DNA of 64,000 nt, taken from assembly GCF_009913235.1 (NCBI RefSeq), contig NZ_CP047897.1:2065501-2129500 (forward strand), given 5' to 3'. The notes beneath the pieces are model-generated. The model was not told the origin of the DNA. It saw only the letters and a list, made by a program, of their open reading frames with translations, and ran no database searches. This DNA is from Nibribacter ruber. Its GTDB lineage: Bacteria; Bacteroidota; Bacteroidia; Cytophagales; Hymenobacteraceae. Position numbers and translations under genes: made by a program. Below are positions 43,989 to 52,272 of this stretch, piece by piece. Numbering within the stretch: the first letter of the stretch is position 1; each line of letters opens with the position of its first letter.

Positions 43989-44690
43989 TTACTGATCACT
44001 GCTCACTGTCAAGTGTGCCAGTTTGGAGTCTACCAAGCGCATGACAAATTCTACCTGCTCATCAATGGTGATGTGCGAGGTATCCAATAGATGAGCGTCC
44101 TCGGCCTGACGTAGAGGACTGTCCTCACGGGTTGAATCAATGTGGTCGCGCTTCTGCAAGTTTTCCACTATCTCGTCAAACGGCACCAGCTGGTCTTTCT
44201 CAAAAAGCTCCTCCTGACGGCGCTTGGCGCGGGTCTCCACATCAGCAGTCATGAAGACTTTCACCTCGGCGTCTGGGAATACCACGGTGCCAATATCACG
44301 GCCGTCCATGACCACGCCGCGGCGCTTGCCCATTTTCTGTTGTTCGGCTACCATGGCGCGGCGCACGGCCGGTATCACGCTCACCTCGCTCACCATGTTA
44401 GACACGTACATGGTCCTGATCTCATCCTCCACGTTGAGGCCGTTCAAGAAGACCTCGTTGCGGTGCGTTTTGGGGTTCCGATGGAAGGTGACCTCAATAT
44501 GAGCCAGGGCATCCTGCACTTTTTTGGGGTTGGTGAGGTCAATGTAATGCTCCAGAAAATAAAGCGTTACCGCCCGGTACATGGCCCCGGTGTCAATGTA
44601 GGCATAGCCCAGTTCTTTCGCCACCTGCTTAGCGGTGGTGCTTTTACCGCAGGAAGAGTGCCCGTCCAGGGCTACTACAATCTTCTTCAT
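43989..44690 (-). CDS. cmk: Cytidylate kinase
   Basis: Phosphorylates CMP/dCMP. 233 residues from the ATG at 44690 (MKKIVVALDGHSSCGKSTTA); an upstream in-frame ATG 12 codons earlier is less likely. P-loop GHSSCGKSTTAKQ, the YAYIDTGAMYRAV motif and the MDGRDIGTVVFPDAEVKVFM segment are diagnostic. The small lipoprotein gene at 44720-44884 is directly upstream on the same strand. Confidence 0.95.
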   Translation of the reverse strand: MKKIVVALDGHSSCGKSTTAKQVAKELGYAYIDTGAMYRAVTLYFLEHYIDLTNPKKVQDALAHIEVTFHRNPKTHRNEVFLNGLNVEDEIRTMYVSNMVSEVSVIPAVRRAMVAEQQKMGKRRGVVMDGRDIGTVVFPDAEVKVFMTADVETRAKRRQEELFEKDQLVPFDEIVENLQKRDHIDSTREDSPLRQAEDAHLLDTSHITIDEQVEFVMRLVDSKLAHLTVSSDQ

Positions 44691-44719
44691 ACCAGTGCCT
44701 TGTGTACTATAAAAAGGAA

Positions 44720-44884
44720 TTAACAATCTTTGGTGGGGCAGGGAATGGCCTTGCCCGCGCGTTGATGGCGCTGGTAGCTTTTTGTTTTCTTACTCAGGGA
44801 CGTCTTGCGCGTGCAGGCAGGCGTTACCGCTCCCAGCAACAGGCACCAGACTAAACCAAGGGAAAATATCTTTTTCAAAACCAT
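44720..44884 (-). CDS. Small lipoprotein, 54 residues
   Basis: Minus-strand ATG at 44884 opens MVLKKIFSLGLVWCLLLGAV, followed by TPACTRKTS with a Cys at residue 24 that fits a lipobox, then a basic linker and the ending AIPCPTKDC. The basic start, hydrophobic core, lipobox and stop make it a convincing short gene. The C-terminal CPTKDC motif resembles small conserved Bacteroidota proteins I recall, but I cannot confirm it. The stop lies 29 bp before the cmk start. Confidence 0.7.
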   Translation of the reverse strand: MVLKKIFSLGLVWCLLLGAVTPACTRKTSLSKKTKSYQRHQRAGKAIPCPTKDC

Positions 44885-44950
44885 TAACTTTGAGTGCAAA
44901 GATACACGTTAAAGCCAGAACCACCGTACCCAACATTTTTTTGATGCGGT

Positions 44951-44988
44951 CGATTTTGGCTAGTTTTTCCTAAAACTCCTCTAAACTG
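44951..44988. repeat. Degenerate palindrome copy
   Basis: CGATTTTGGCTAG, TTTTTCCTAAAA and CTCCTCTAAACTG match the family with several changes. It lies just upstream of the adenine deaminase ATG (6 bp). Confidence 0.5.
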
Positions 44989-44994
44989 AAGGCT

Positions 44995-46641
44995 ATGAGT
45001 ACACGTCGTTTTTTCAAGGTAAGCGGGCAAATTGTAGATGTGTTACGTCAGGAAATCTACCCAGGCACCCTGGAAATCATGGACGGCACCATCACAGCCA
45101 TTACCCGCGAACCCGTCTCTGAAACGCACTACATACTACCTGGGTTCATAGACGCCCACGTGCACGTAGAGAGTTCCATGCTGGTGCCTTCTGAGTTTGC
45201 GCGCCTGGCCGTTCCGCACGGCACCGTGGCCACCGTCTCTGACCCGCATGAGATTGGCAACGTACTGGGCCTCAAAGGCGTGGAGTACATGCTGGACAAC
45301 GGCAAGAAAGTGCCTTTCAAGTTTTTCTTCGGGGCGCCGTCCTGCGTGCCGGCCACTCCGTTTGAGACCGCCGGCGCAGAGATAACGCCCGAAGACATAG
45401 AGGAATTGTTCCTTCGCCCTGAGGTGAAGTACTTGGCCGAGATGATGAACTGGCCCGGTGTTTTGAACGGCGATGACCTGGTGATGCAGAAAATAACGCT
45501 GGCCCAGAAGTTTGACAAACAGGTAGACGGTCACGCGCCCGGCCTGCGCGGCGAACAAGCCGCCGCCTACGCCGCCGCCGGTATGACCACCGACCATGAG
45601 TGCTTCACCGCCGAGGAGGCTTTGGACAAACTGGCCGTGGGCATGAAGATTCTCATACGCGAAGGAAGCGCCGCCAAGAACTTTGAAGCCCTCATCCCGC
45701 TTCTCAAAGACCACAGTACCCGCATCATGTTCTGCTCAGATGACAAGCACCCAGACAACCTGGTGGAAGGCCACATCAATGAGTTAGTGAAACGCGCCTT
45801 GGCCCATGGGCATGAGCTGTTCCATGTCTTGCAAGCCGCCTGCGTGAACCCTGTTAAGCATTACAAATTGGAAGTTGGTCTGCTCCAAGAGAAAGACCCC
45901 GCTGATTTTATCATCGTCGATAATCTGGAGGATTTCACTATTCAGCAGACGTACATCAATGGGCAGTTGGTAGCTGAGAACGGGAAGACTAAGATTGAAT
46001 TCACGCCCAGCGAGATCATCAACAACTTCCACGCAGAGGCAAAAACGGTTGAGCAGTTCAGACTTCCTGCGCAACAGGCGACTAAGGTGAAAGTCATTGA
46101 GCCGTATGACGGGCAGTTGATTACCGGTCTGCTCACCGCCGAGGCGAGGATTGAGAACGGCAACATTGTCTCTGATGTACAAAACGATGTGCTCAAGATG
46201 ACCGTCGTAAACCGCTATGAAAATGCCGAGCCGGCCATTGCCTTCATCAAGAACTTCGGGCTGAAACAGGGGGCTATTGCGTCTAGTGTAGGGCATGACT
46301 CGCATAACATTATTGCGGTGGGTTGTGATGATGAGAGCCTGTGCCGCGCCGTAAACCTGGTCATTGAGGCCAAAGGCGGAATTTCGGCAGTTTCTCAGGA
46401 ATTAGAGGAAATCCTGCCGTTGCCGGTGGCGGGCATCATGAGTGCAGAGGACGGGTTTTGGGTGGCCGAGCAGTACGCCAAGCTGGACAGAATCGCTAAG
46501 GAGATGGGCAGCACCTTGAACTCTCCTTACATGACCTTGAGCTTTATGGCCCTGTTGGTGATTCCGGCGCTCAAACTTAGCGACAAAGGCTTGTTTGACG
46601 GACAGAAGTTTGCCTTTGTAGACGTTCTGGAGGCACAATAA
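44995..46641 (+). CDS. ade: Adenine deaminase
   Basis: Converts adenine to hypoxanthine for purine salvage. 548 residues of the amidohydrolase superfamily: metal-binding [80 protein letters not shown] and [20 protein letters not shown]. Length and all blocks are standard. Divergent from the cmk/small lipoprotein pair. Confidence 0.96.
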   Translation: MSTRRFFKVSGQIVDVLRQEIYPGTLEIMDGTITAITREPVSETHYILPGFIDAHVHVESSMLVPSEFARLAVPHGTVATVSDPHEIGNVLGLKGVEYMLDNGKKVPFKFFFGAPSCVPATPFETAGAEITPEDIEELFLRPEVKYLAEMMNWPGVLNGDDLVMQKITLAQKFDKQVDGHAPGLRGEQAAAYAAAGMTTDHECFTAEEALDKLAVGMKILIREGSAAKNFEALIPLLKDHSTRIMFCSDDKHPDNLVEGHINELVKRALAHGHELFHVLQAACVNPVKHYKLEVGLLQEKDPADFIIVDNLEDFTIQQTYINGQLVAENGKTKIEFTPSEIINNFHAEAKTVEQFRLPAQQATKVKVIEPYDGQLITGLLTAEARIENGNIVSDVQNDVLKMTVVNRYENAEPAIAFIKNFGLKQGAIASSVGHDSHNIIAVGCDDESLCRAVNLVIEAKGGISAVSQELEEILPLPVAGIMSAEDGFWVAEQYAKLDRIAKEMGSTLNSPYMTLSFMALLVIPALKLSDKGLFDGQKFAFVDVLEAQ

Positions 46642-46732
46642 CCTTAGAAGACAACTATTCCTGCCCTAGGCAGTACGCTAAAGGAGGGCTGGTATACTAT
46701 CAGCTCTTTTTTAGTGTCTAACAGGTACAGGA

Positions 46733-47569
46733 TTGGTCACAGAGATTCTCCTTTTTGTAGTGGGCGTTTTGGTCAGCGCGTTCGGGACCCTTATTGGGTT
46801 TGGGGGCGGCGTGTTTCTGGTACCTATCCTCATCATTTTCTTCCAGTTTCCCATTGAAGTGGCCATTGGCAGCGCCATGTGCGCCTTGTTGCCGGCGGCG
46901 CTCATCTCCTCCATCTTCAATTATCGCGAAAAAAACATAGACTACGTGGTGGCCTCGCTCATTCAGCCGTTTGCCATGCTGGGCACGGTGCTGGGTGCAT
47001 TTCTGGTGGCCTATATGCCCGTGCTGCTCATGCAGATGCTGTTCGCGCTTTTTGTGTCTGTGACGGGGGTGTACATGCTGGTGTCACATGCGCAGGCCAA
47101 AATCAGAAAGCAAGGCATGCTCTACCGCATCAACCGCATGCCCACCTCCTTCATCAGGAGAAATAAGACCAAGCACCTGGCCTATAGATTGAACGGAAGC
47201 CTGGTGTCTTTCTTCGGGTTGTGCACGGGCACGGTGGCGGGGTTGTTTGGGATTGGCGGCGGATTTCTGCAGACGCCCCTCATGATCAAGGTCTTCAAGA
47301 TTCCCAGCCAGATTGCCATCTCCACTTCTTTATTTCTGCTCATCATCACCAGCCTCACGGGCATCTCGTCGCATTACTGGCTGGGCAACGTGGACTGGGT
47401 CAAGAGTGCACCTTTGATGCTGGCCTTTGCCGTGGGGGCGGTGCTGGGCCGCATGTTAAGGAAACAAAACCGATTGCAACACCCAGAGCGCATGATTGGC
47501 ATAGGCCTGTTGCTGGCGGGCGCCAGCGTGGTCATCCATATCTTCCTCAAATACGATTTCAACTGGTAA
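46733..47569 (+). CDS. Sulfite exporter TauE/SafE family membrane protein
   Basis: 278 residues; TTG start at 46733 (no upstream in-frame ATG before a stop). About eight hydrophobic segments, including ILLFVVGVLVSAFGTLIGFG with the family GGGVFLVPILIIFFQFP, and a second half-repeat GLCTGTVAGLFGIGGGFLQT. Likely anion or sulfur-compound exporter; substrate uncertain. Confidence 0.9.
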   Translation: MVTEILLFVVGVLVSAFGTLIGFGGGVFLVPILIIFFQFPIEVAIGSAMCALLPAALISSIFNYREKNIDYVVASLIQPFAMLGTVLGAFLVAYMPVLLMQMLFALFVSVTGVYMLVSHAQAKIRKQGMLYRINRMPTSFIRRNKTKHLAYRLNGSLVSFFGLCTGTVAGLFGIGGGFLQTPLMIKVFKIPSQIAISTSLFLLIITSLTGISSHYWLGNVDWVKSAPLMLAFAVGAVLGRMLRKQNRLQHPERMIGIGLLLAGASVVIHIFLKYDFNW

Positions 47570-47578
47570 GCCGCCAGA

Positions 47579-48013
47579 CTACTTTAGCCGAAGCTCTGGG
47601 AAGTGCTGATTCAGGAGTTCTTCTACCTTCTCGGTGGTCAGGGGTTTGGTGAGGTAGGTGATGTTGCTGGCCGCGGCGCGTTCCGTGTCCTGCTTGTGCT
47701 CTGAGGTAGTGAGCAGCGCCAGCACAATGTCTGCCCTGAAGGCGGGGTCCAGCTTCTCAAACATCTGCAGAAACTCAAAGCCGTCCATCACGGGCATGTT
47801 GATGTCCAGCAAGATCAAGGACGGTTTCACGTACTCAGCCGAAGAGGCGTCTACAATACCCTGACTGATGGCATACAGGTAGTCAAAGGCCTGCTTCCCG
47901 TTCCTGAACTCTCGTATCTGGTCTGCAATCTCTAAACGTGACAGCAGGCGGTTGTTCAGGAAATTGTTGGTGTCGTCATCGTCTATGAGCAGAATGCCTT
48001 GTAGTTTTTTCAT
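47579..48013 (-). CDS. Single-domain response regulator
   Basis: 144 residues forming one receiver domain with no output domain. Acidic pocket GILLIDDDDTNNF, phosphoacceptor Asp70 in PSLILLDINMPVMDGFEFLQ, the Thr of LALLTTSEHKQDT and the Lys of YLTKPLTTEK are all intact. Its ATG overlaps the stop of the kinase gene by 4 bp, so it is the obvious partner of that atypical kinase. Confidence 0.94.
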   Translation of the reverse strand: MKKLQGILLIDDDDTNNFLNNRLLSRLEIADQIREFRNGKQAFDYLYAISQGIVDASSAEYVKPSLILLDINMPVMDGFEFLQMFEKLDPAFRADIVLALLTTSEHKQDTERAAASNITYLTKPLTTEKVEELLNQHFPELRLK

Positions 48014-49293
48014 ACCCGTGCGGTGGTTTCTGGTGAGGTTGTTTGGGGGAAGAAAAGGAGGAACGTGGTGCCTTCACCCAACGCGCTCTTCACTTCTATT
48101 TTGCCGCGGTTGTTGTCCATGATCCGCTTGATGATGTATAAGCCAATGCCGCTGCCCTCTACGTGGTCATGGAACCGCCGGAAGAGCGAAAAGATTTTAC
48201 CCTCATACTGCGAGGTCTCCATGCCCAGGCCGTTGTCCTGCACTTTCAACCGTACAAACCTATCCTGCAGGTCTGAGGCCACCGTAATGCGCAAGGGCCG
48301 CGAGGGCTCTCTGTATTTAATGGCGTTGGTAAGCAGATGGTACAACAGGCTGCGCAGGTTCTCCCGTGACAAGGACACCTGCGGGGCGGCTGAAAAGTCT
48401 ACCTCCATGGTATGCTCTACGCCTTCCAATCTATCCATCACAACCCGCCGAACCTCTTCAAAGACTTCATCAAAAGAGACGCTGATCTGTTGCGCCTGCT
48501 CTACGGGGCGTTGTATTCTGCTTACCTCTGAAAGGTTGTTGAGCTTGCGGTTGATCTGGTCCACAGACTTGTCCAAGCGCGTGAAGAGTTCGCTCAGGGC
48601 GGGGTTGTTGGTGGGCAGTTCTTCTTTAATGGCGGCAACCAGACCGGCCACGTTGAGCACGGGACCTTTAATATCCCGTGAGGCGTAGTACACAAAATCA
48701 TCCAGGTCTGCGTTGGCGCGCACCAGCTCATAGTTCTTGGCCATGAGCTGTTTTTCAGTGCTTTTGCGGGTTTCCATCTCACGCTCCATGTCGCGGTTGG
48801 CGGTAATGAGCTGAGCCGTGCGCTGCTGCACGCGTTTTTCCAGCTCCAGTTGGGTTTCGCGGAGGGCCGCCTCGGCGCGCTGCCGCTCCAGCACCTGCTC
48901 GCGTAACTCCTGGTTGGCTATCTCAAGTCGTTTGGGACTAGGAATGGCCAACAACCCCGGAATGACTTTGTACAGCAGAAACGCGCCCAGCACAGAGGCA
49001 ACCCCAACCACCAGCCGCAACACCTGCACCGTCAGAAACCACTCCTCGCCTCCCCACAAATTGAGAAAGTGCACTCCTGCGCCCAACAAGCCCAGAACAC
49101 CAAACAGCAACAAGACCATCTTGCGCTGCCGGTCATCTCGTTTAAGGGCCAGGAAAAAGAGCGTGCTGGCTACTACCAGATAAGACGTACCGGACAGGAT
49201 TTCGCCAATCAGAAAAAGCCACTCATATTTGGGTGGAACGGCAGGCCAGACCTGAGCCAGTGCGGGCATCGGCAGAAAGTGCAATAAATCCAT
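48010..49293 (-). CDS. Ethylene-receptor-like hybrid sensor with degenerate phosphoacceptor histidine
   Basis: 427 residues. Three membrane helices (about 24-50, 58-80, 86-117) resemble the plant ETR1 ethylene domain: the GAGVHFLNLW of helix 2 matches the ETR1 CGATHLINLW, with the His kept (H75) but the copper Cys replaced by Gly. A coiled coil (120-190) leads to a HisKA-like helix in which DDFVYYASRDIKGPVLNVAG has Arg206 where the phosphorylated His should be. The HATPase domain is intact: N-box YHLLTNAIKY, VQDNGLGMETSQ, IFSLFRRF and GSGIGLYIIKRI. It is therefore probably not an autophosphorylating kinase. Confidence 0.85.
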   Translation of the reverse strand: MDLLHFLPMPALAQVWPAVPPKYEWLFLIGEILSGTSYLVVASTLFFLALKRDDRQRKMVLLLFGVLGLLGAGVHFLNLWGGEEWFLTVQVLRLVVGVASVLGAFLLYKVIPGLLAIPSPKRLEIANQELREQVLERQRAEAALRETQLELEKRVQQRTAQLITANRDMEREMETRKSTEKQLMAKNYELVRANADLDDFVYYASRDIKGPVLNVAGLVAAIKEELPTNNPALSELFTRLDKSVDQINRKLNNLSEVSRIQRPVEQAQQISVSFDEVFEEVRRVVMDRLEGVEHTMEVDFSAAPQVSLSRENLRSLLYHLLTNAIKYREPSRPLRITVASDLQDRFVRLKVQDNGLGMETSQYEGKIFSLFRRFHDHVEGSGIGLYIIKRIMDNNRGKIEVKSALGEGTTFLLFFPQTTSPETTARV

Positions 49294-49373
49294 CTGGTAT
49301 ACAATGTAGGATAAGAAACGGCTAGCACCAAAAGAAAGTTATGCCTTCTCTCCACTCCCCTTCGCCTAAACGC

Positions 49374-49411
49374 AAAACAGGCTTGCCGCCTAAACGCACA
49401 AGCCTGTTTTT
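49374..49411 (-). terminator. Strong hairpin after the CBS-like gene
   Basis: Twelve-bp perfect stem AAAACAGGCTTG / CAAGCCTGTTTT, downstream of the minus-strand gene at 49454; its right arm is shared with the left arm of palindrome copy 18. CGCCTAAACGCA occurs twice, once before and once inside the hairpin. Confidence 0.65.
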
Positions 49412-49442
49412 GAGGTGTTTTCTGGAAATTAAGCCAAAAACG
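49405..49442. repeat. Dispersed 38-bp palindrome, copy 18
   Basis: Left arm TGTTTTTGAGGTG, centre TTTTCTGGAAAT, right arm AAGCCAAAAACG. Ends 11 bp from the stop of the CBS-like gene. Confidence 0.85.
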
Positions 49443-49453
49443 GAACGAAGGGA

Positions 49454-50434
49454 CTAGTCAATATATCCTTGTTCGCGCATCCAGGCGTCATTGTAGATTT
49501 TGCCCAGGTAACGGGTACCGTGGTCTGGCAGCACAATCACCAGGGTGTCTTCTTCGGTTAGGTGTTCTTTGGCATACTCCAGGGCGCCGTACACGGCAGA
49601 ACCGCAAGACCAACCCACAAACAAACCTTCCTCCTTGGCCAGTCTTCTGGTCATGAGAGCAGCATCTTTGTCCGTTACTTTGATGAAGGTGTCAATGAGC
49701 GAGAAGTCCACGTTCTTGGGCAGAATGTCTTCGCCAATCCCTTCGGTCTTGTAAGAATAGATTTCGTTCTCGTCAAAGATGCCGGTCTCTTTGTATTTCT
49801 TGAACACAGAACCATACGTGTCCAGGCCTACTACTTTAATGTCTGGGTTCTGCTCTTTCAGGTACTTAGAGATGCCGCAGATGGTACCGCCGGTGCCTAC
49901 GCCCGCCGCAAAGCAGGTGATTTTACCTTCGGTCTGTTTCCATATCTCAGGGCCGCTGGTCTCATAGTGCGCCGCGGTGTTGGACAGGTTGTCGTACTGG
50001 TTGGGATAGAACGAATTAGGAATTTCCTGGTTCAGGCGTTTGGCCACTGAATAGTAGGAGTCTGGATGGTCTGGAGACACGTTGGTAGGACACACGATCA
50101 CCTCGGCGCCCACGGCTTTCAAGATGTCCATCTTCTCCTGGCTCTGCTTGTCAGACATGGTGAAGATGCACTTGTAGCCTTTGGCAATGGCGGCCAGTGC
50201 CAGACCCATGCCGGTATTACCAGATGTTCCTTCAATGATGGTGCCGCCCGGCTTTAAGATGCCCGCCTTCTCAGCGTCTTCCACCATGCGCAGGGCCATG
50301 CGGTCCTTCACAGAGTTGCCCGGGTTAAAATACTCCACCTTGGCCAGAACCGTAGCTTTGATGCCGTCTGTGACGCTGTTCAGTTTTACCAGAGGCGTGT
50401 TGCCAATGGCTTCTATAATGTTGTTGAAATACAT
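49454..50434 (-). CDS. Cystathionine beta-synthase-type / cysteine synthase
   Basis: PLP enzyme forming cystathionine or cysteine. 326 residues: PLP-Lys in EYFNPGNSVKDRMALRMVED, substrate loop EGTSGNTGMGLALAAIA, cofactor-phosphate loop AAGVGTGGTICGISKYL, and YKTEGIGEDILPKNVDFSLI plus FVGWSCGSAVYGALEYAK. The TEGIGEDILP and EGLFVGWSCG forms favour the CBS catalytic core over classical CysK, but the reaction cannot be settled. No regulatory CBS domains. Confidence 0.88.
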   Translation of the reverse strand: MYFNNIIEAIGNTPLVKLNSVTDGIKATVLAKVEYFNPGNSVKDRMALRMVEDAEKAGILKPGGTIIEGTSGNTGMGLALAAIAKGYKCIFTMSDKQSQEKMDILKAVGAEVIVCPTNVSPDHPDSYYSVAKRLNQEIPNSFYPNQYDNLSNTAAHYETSGPEIWKQTEGKITCFAAGVGTGGTICGISKYLKEQNPDIKVVGLDTYGSVFKKYKETGIFDENEIYSYKTEGIGEDILPKNVDFSLIDTFIKVTDKDAALMTRRLAKEEGLFVGWSCGSAVYGALEYAKEHLTEEDTLVIVLPDHGTRYLGKIYNDAWMREQGYID

Positions 50435-50508
50435 ACAATAGCGGTTAAGTCAGATTCTTGGAATCTGCCACAAAGATAACCAAAAAAATCAAGAAGGGTG
50501 GGCGCCTG

Positions 50509-51213
50509 CTACCAGCGCGGGTAGAAGCTCACGGTGTCTCTGAAGAACCGGTTGTAGCGCAGGCGGGCCTGCCGGAGAGAGTCCTGGCGCAGGCTTTCTC
50601 GCCGGGCGGCTTTCTCCAGCTCCTGTTCCTCCATAAGCAAGGCCACGCGGCGGCGTTGTTTTCCGTCTTTGGAGAACTGCTCCCATAGATAATTCAAAGG
50701 GCTGGACAACAGCATGAGCGGGGAGGGCGGTTGTGAGCTCTGCGGCGTAGGCGGAATGATGACGCGCGGCACCATGGGGTTCATGCGGGGCTTGGGAATG
50801 GCGGCGCGGGGCTTCATGTTCCGGAGCACGCGGTCTACCTTCTCTGGCGTGGCCACCGGCCCTACCTGCACTTCTTTAAGTTGCACGCTCTCTTCTTGCA
50901 GCAGAATGTTCACCCGCAGCTCTGTGACGCTGCGCAAGGCAGGCACGTACATGCGCTGCCGGTAGCCCAGAGCCCTGAACACCAGCGTGTCTGTAGAGAC
51001 TATCTGCATCCTGAACCTGCCTTCTGCATCTGTGGCCGCCCCCATGCCTGTTTTCTTGGAAAACACAGACACGCCGGCAATGGGTGTCTTGTCTATCTGG
51101 CGCAGCACCTGGCCGCTCACCCACAAAGAAGGATCCTGGGTTTGGGCACACAGAGTACCCCCTGCCACCAGGCAGAAACAAAAGCAGATAAGAAAGCGAA
51201 CGTACAGATTCAT
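50509..51213 (-). CDS. Secreted carboxypeptidase-regulatory-like domain protein
   Basis: 234 residues from the ATG at 51213; signal peptide MNLYVRFLICFCFCLVAGGT ending LCAQ. Residues about 30-110 form a CarboxypepD_reg/TonB-plug-like beta domain (VSGQVLRQIDKTPIAGVSVF, DAEGRFRMQI, DTLVFRALGYRQRMY, LQEESVQLKEVQVG). The C terminus is Pro-rich then charged (EEQELEKAARRESLRQDSLR). Such proteins often sit at the cell surface or periplasm; no specific function. Confidence 0.75.
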   Translation of the reverse strand: MNLYVRFLICFCFCLVAGGTLCAQTQDPSLWVSGQVLRQIDKTPIAGVSVFSKKTGMGAATDAEGRFRMQIVSTDTLVFRALGYRQRMYVPALRSVTELRVNILLQEESVQLKEVQVGPVATPEKVDRVLRNMKPRAAIPKPRMNPMVPRVIIPPTPQSSQPPSPLMLLSSPLNYLWEQFSKDGKQRRRVALLMEEQELEKAARRESLRQDSLRQARLRYNRFFRDTVSFYPRW

Positions 51214-51252
51214 TGAGCGGAACAAGGTACAAGGCGGCACCCTCACATAGAA

Positions 51253-51280
51253 AAAGGCCTGCCCTCACAGGCAAGCCTTT
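51253..51280 (-). terminator. Terminator of the lipoprotein gene at 51301
   Basis: Stem AAAGGC-C-TGCC / GGCA-A-GCCTTT with one mismatch; minus strand continues CCTTTTTC. Confidence 0.65.
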
Positions 51281-51300
51281 CAAAGGTAGTAACAGAACGG

Positions 51301-52041
51301 TTACTCTTCCATCTTTATTTTACCATCATCTGTCTTGACTTTGGTTTCATTGCCGTCTTTCTTGATTTTGGTGTCGCCGGCCTTGAATTTGGCTTCATCG
51401 CCGTCACGCTTCATTTTGGCGTCTCCCACTTTCACCTTGGCCTCATCGCCGTCAATTTTCAGCTTGTCGCCGGTAGAGGTCTCATATTTGATGTCATCGC
51501 CGTAGTATTTGCCACGGTTGCTTTGGTATACCTTGAACTGCTGCGGGGTAAGAAGTCCTTTCAGTTCCAGGTCTACGTTGCTGTTGATGGTCTCCAACTC
51601 TGTATAATAGGTTTCGGGGCGCTCCTCTGGGTAGCCATTCACCTGCATATCACCTTCTATTAGGTCTTCGCTGCCAGACGTCACGGCGCTGTCAAAGGCT
51701 AGCCCCGCACTGGCGTTTCGGCTGGAATAGGTGCGCTCCAGCTCGTCTACCTGGCGGGCGCGGTTATAGTAGACGGTTCTTACGCGCTCCTGGGTGGCCT
51801 GGTCTAGCTGCAAGTCTGAGGTGACCTGACGGGCCAGGCGGGTGGCCCGCTCGCGGTACTCTGCGTCATAGTTGTAGTTGGCCGCCGTGGTGCTGGTAGA
51901 ATCCATCTGGGTGGAGCCTGCCGCGTTGTCTGGCGTATCGCTGTCGTTGGTATTGGTTTCAGTAGAAGTGCCGGAATCTTCTCTGCAAGCAGTAAAGGTC
52001 AGTGCCCCTGCCGCCATGCATAGTAACATCAGTTTTTTCAT
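51301..52041 (-). CDS. Hypothetical lipoprotein with C-terminal 16-residue tandem repeats
   Basis: 246 residues from ATG at 52041; signal MKKLMLLCMAAGALTFTAC with lipidated Cys19, then a Ser/Thr/Asp-rich linker. A central helical region (YRERATRLARQVTSDLQLDQ, LLTPQQFKVYQSNRGKYYG) resembles Spy/CpxP-type helical proteins. The C terminus is three copies of a 16-residue unit (DGDEAKVKVGDAKMKR, DGDEAKFKAGDTKIKK, DGNETKVKTDDGKIKM). No function assigned. Confidence 0.75.
   Translation of the reverse strand: MKKLMLLCMAAGALTFTACREDSGTSTETNTNDSDTPDNAAGSTQMDSTSTTAANYNYDAEYRERATRLARQVTSDLQLDQATQERVRTVYYNRARQVDELERTYSSRNASAGLAFDSAVTSGSEDLIEGDMQVNGYPEERPETYYTELETINSNVDLELKGLLTPQQFKVYQSNRGKYYGDDIKYETSTGDKLKIDGDEAKVKVGDAKMKRDGDEAKFKAGDTKIKKDGNETKVKTDDGKIKMEE
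51310..51453 (-). repeat. Tandem repeat, 3 x 48 bp
   Basis: Codes for the three C-terminal 16-residue units of the preceding gene. Units differ at scattered bases but keep the frame. Likely prone to copy-number change. Confidence 0.8.
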
Positions 52042-52212
52042 GGTCGTAGCATTTAATTTGGCTGTGAAGGAAGCTTGCGTCCAGCAAACCCCTCCCCTCA
52101 ATACGAAACGCCCTACCTTAGGTTTACACCCGTTTGCACTAATCCAACATCCTACAACTATCCAACAAGACCTACCATATCAAACACTACACAGTTTCAG
52201 GGATAAATTTTT

Positions 52213-52250
52213 CGTTTTTAGTCTGTTTTCCAGAAAAGAAGCCAAAAACG
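52213..52250. repeat. Dispersed 38-bp palindrome, copy 19
   Basis: Left arm CGTTTTTAGTCTG, centre TTTTCCAGAAAA, right arm AAGCCAAAAACG. Ends 22 bp from the metallophosphoesterase stop. Confidence 0.88.
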
Positions 52251-52272
52251 AAAATTGAATTATGTCTATATA

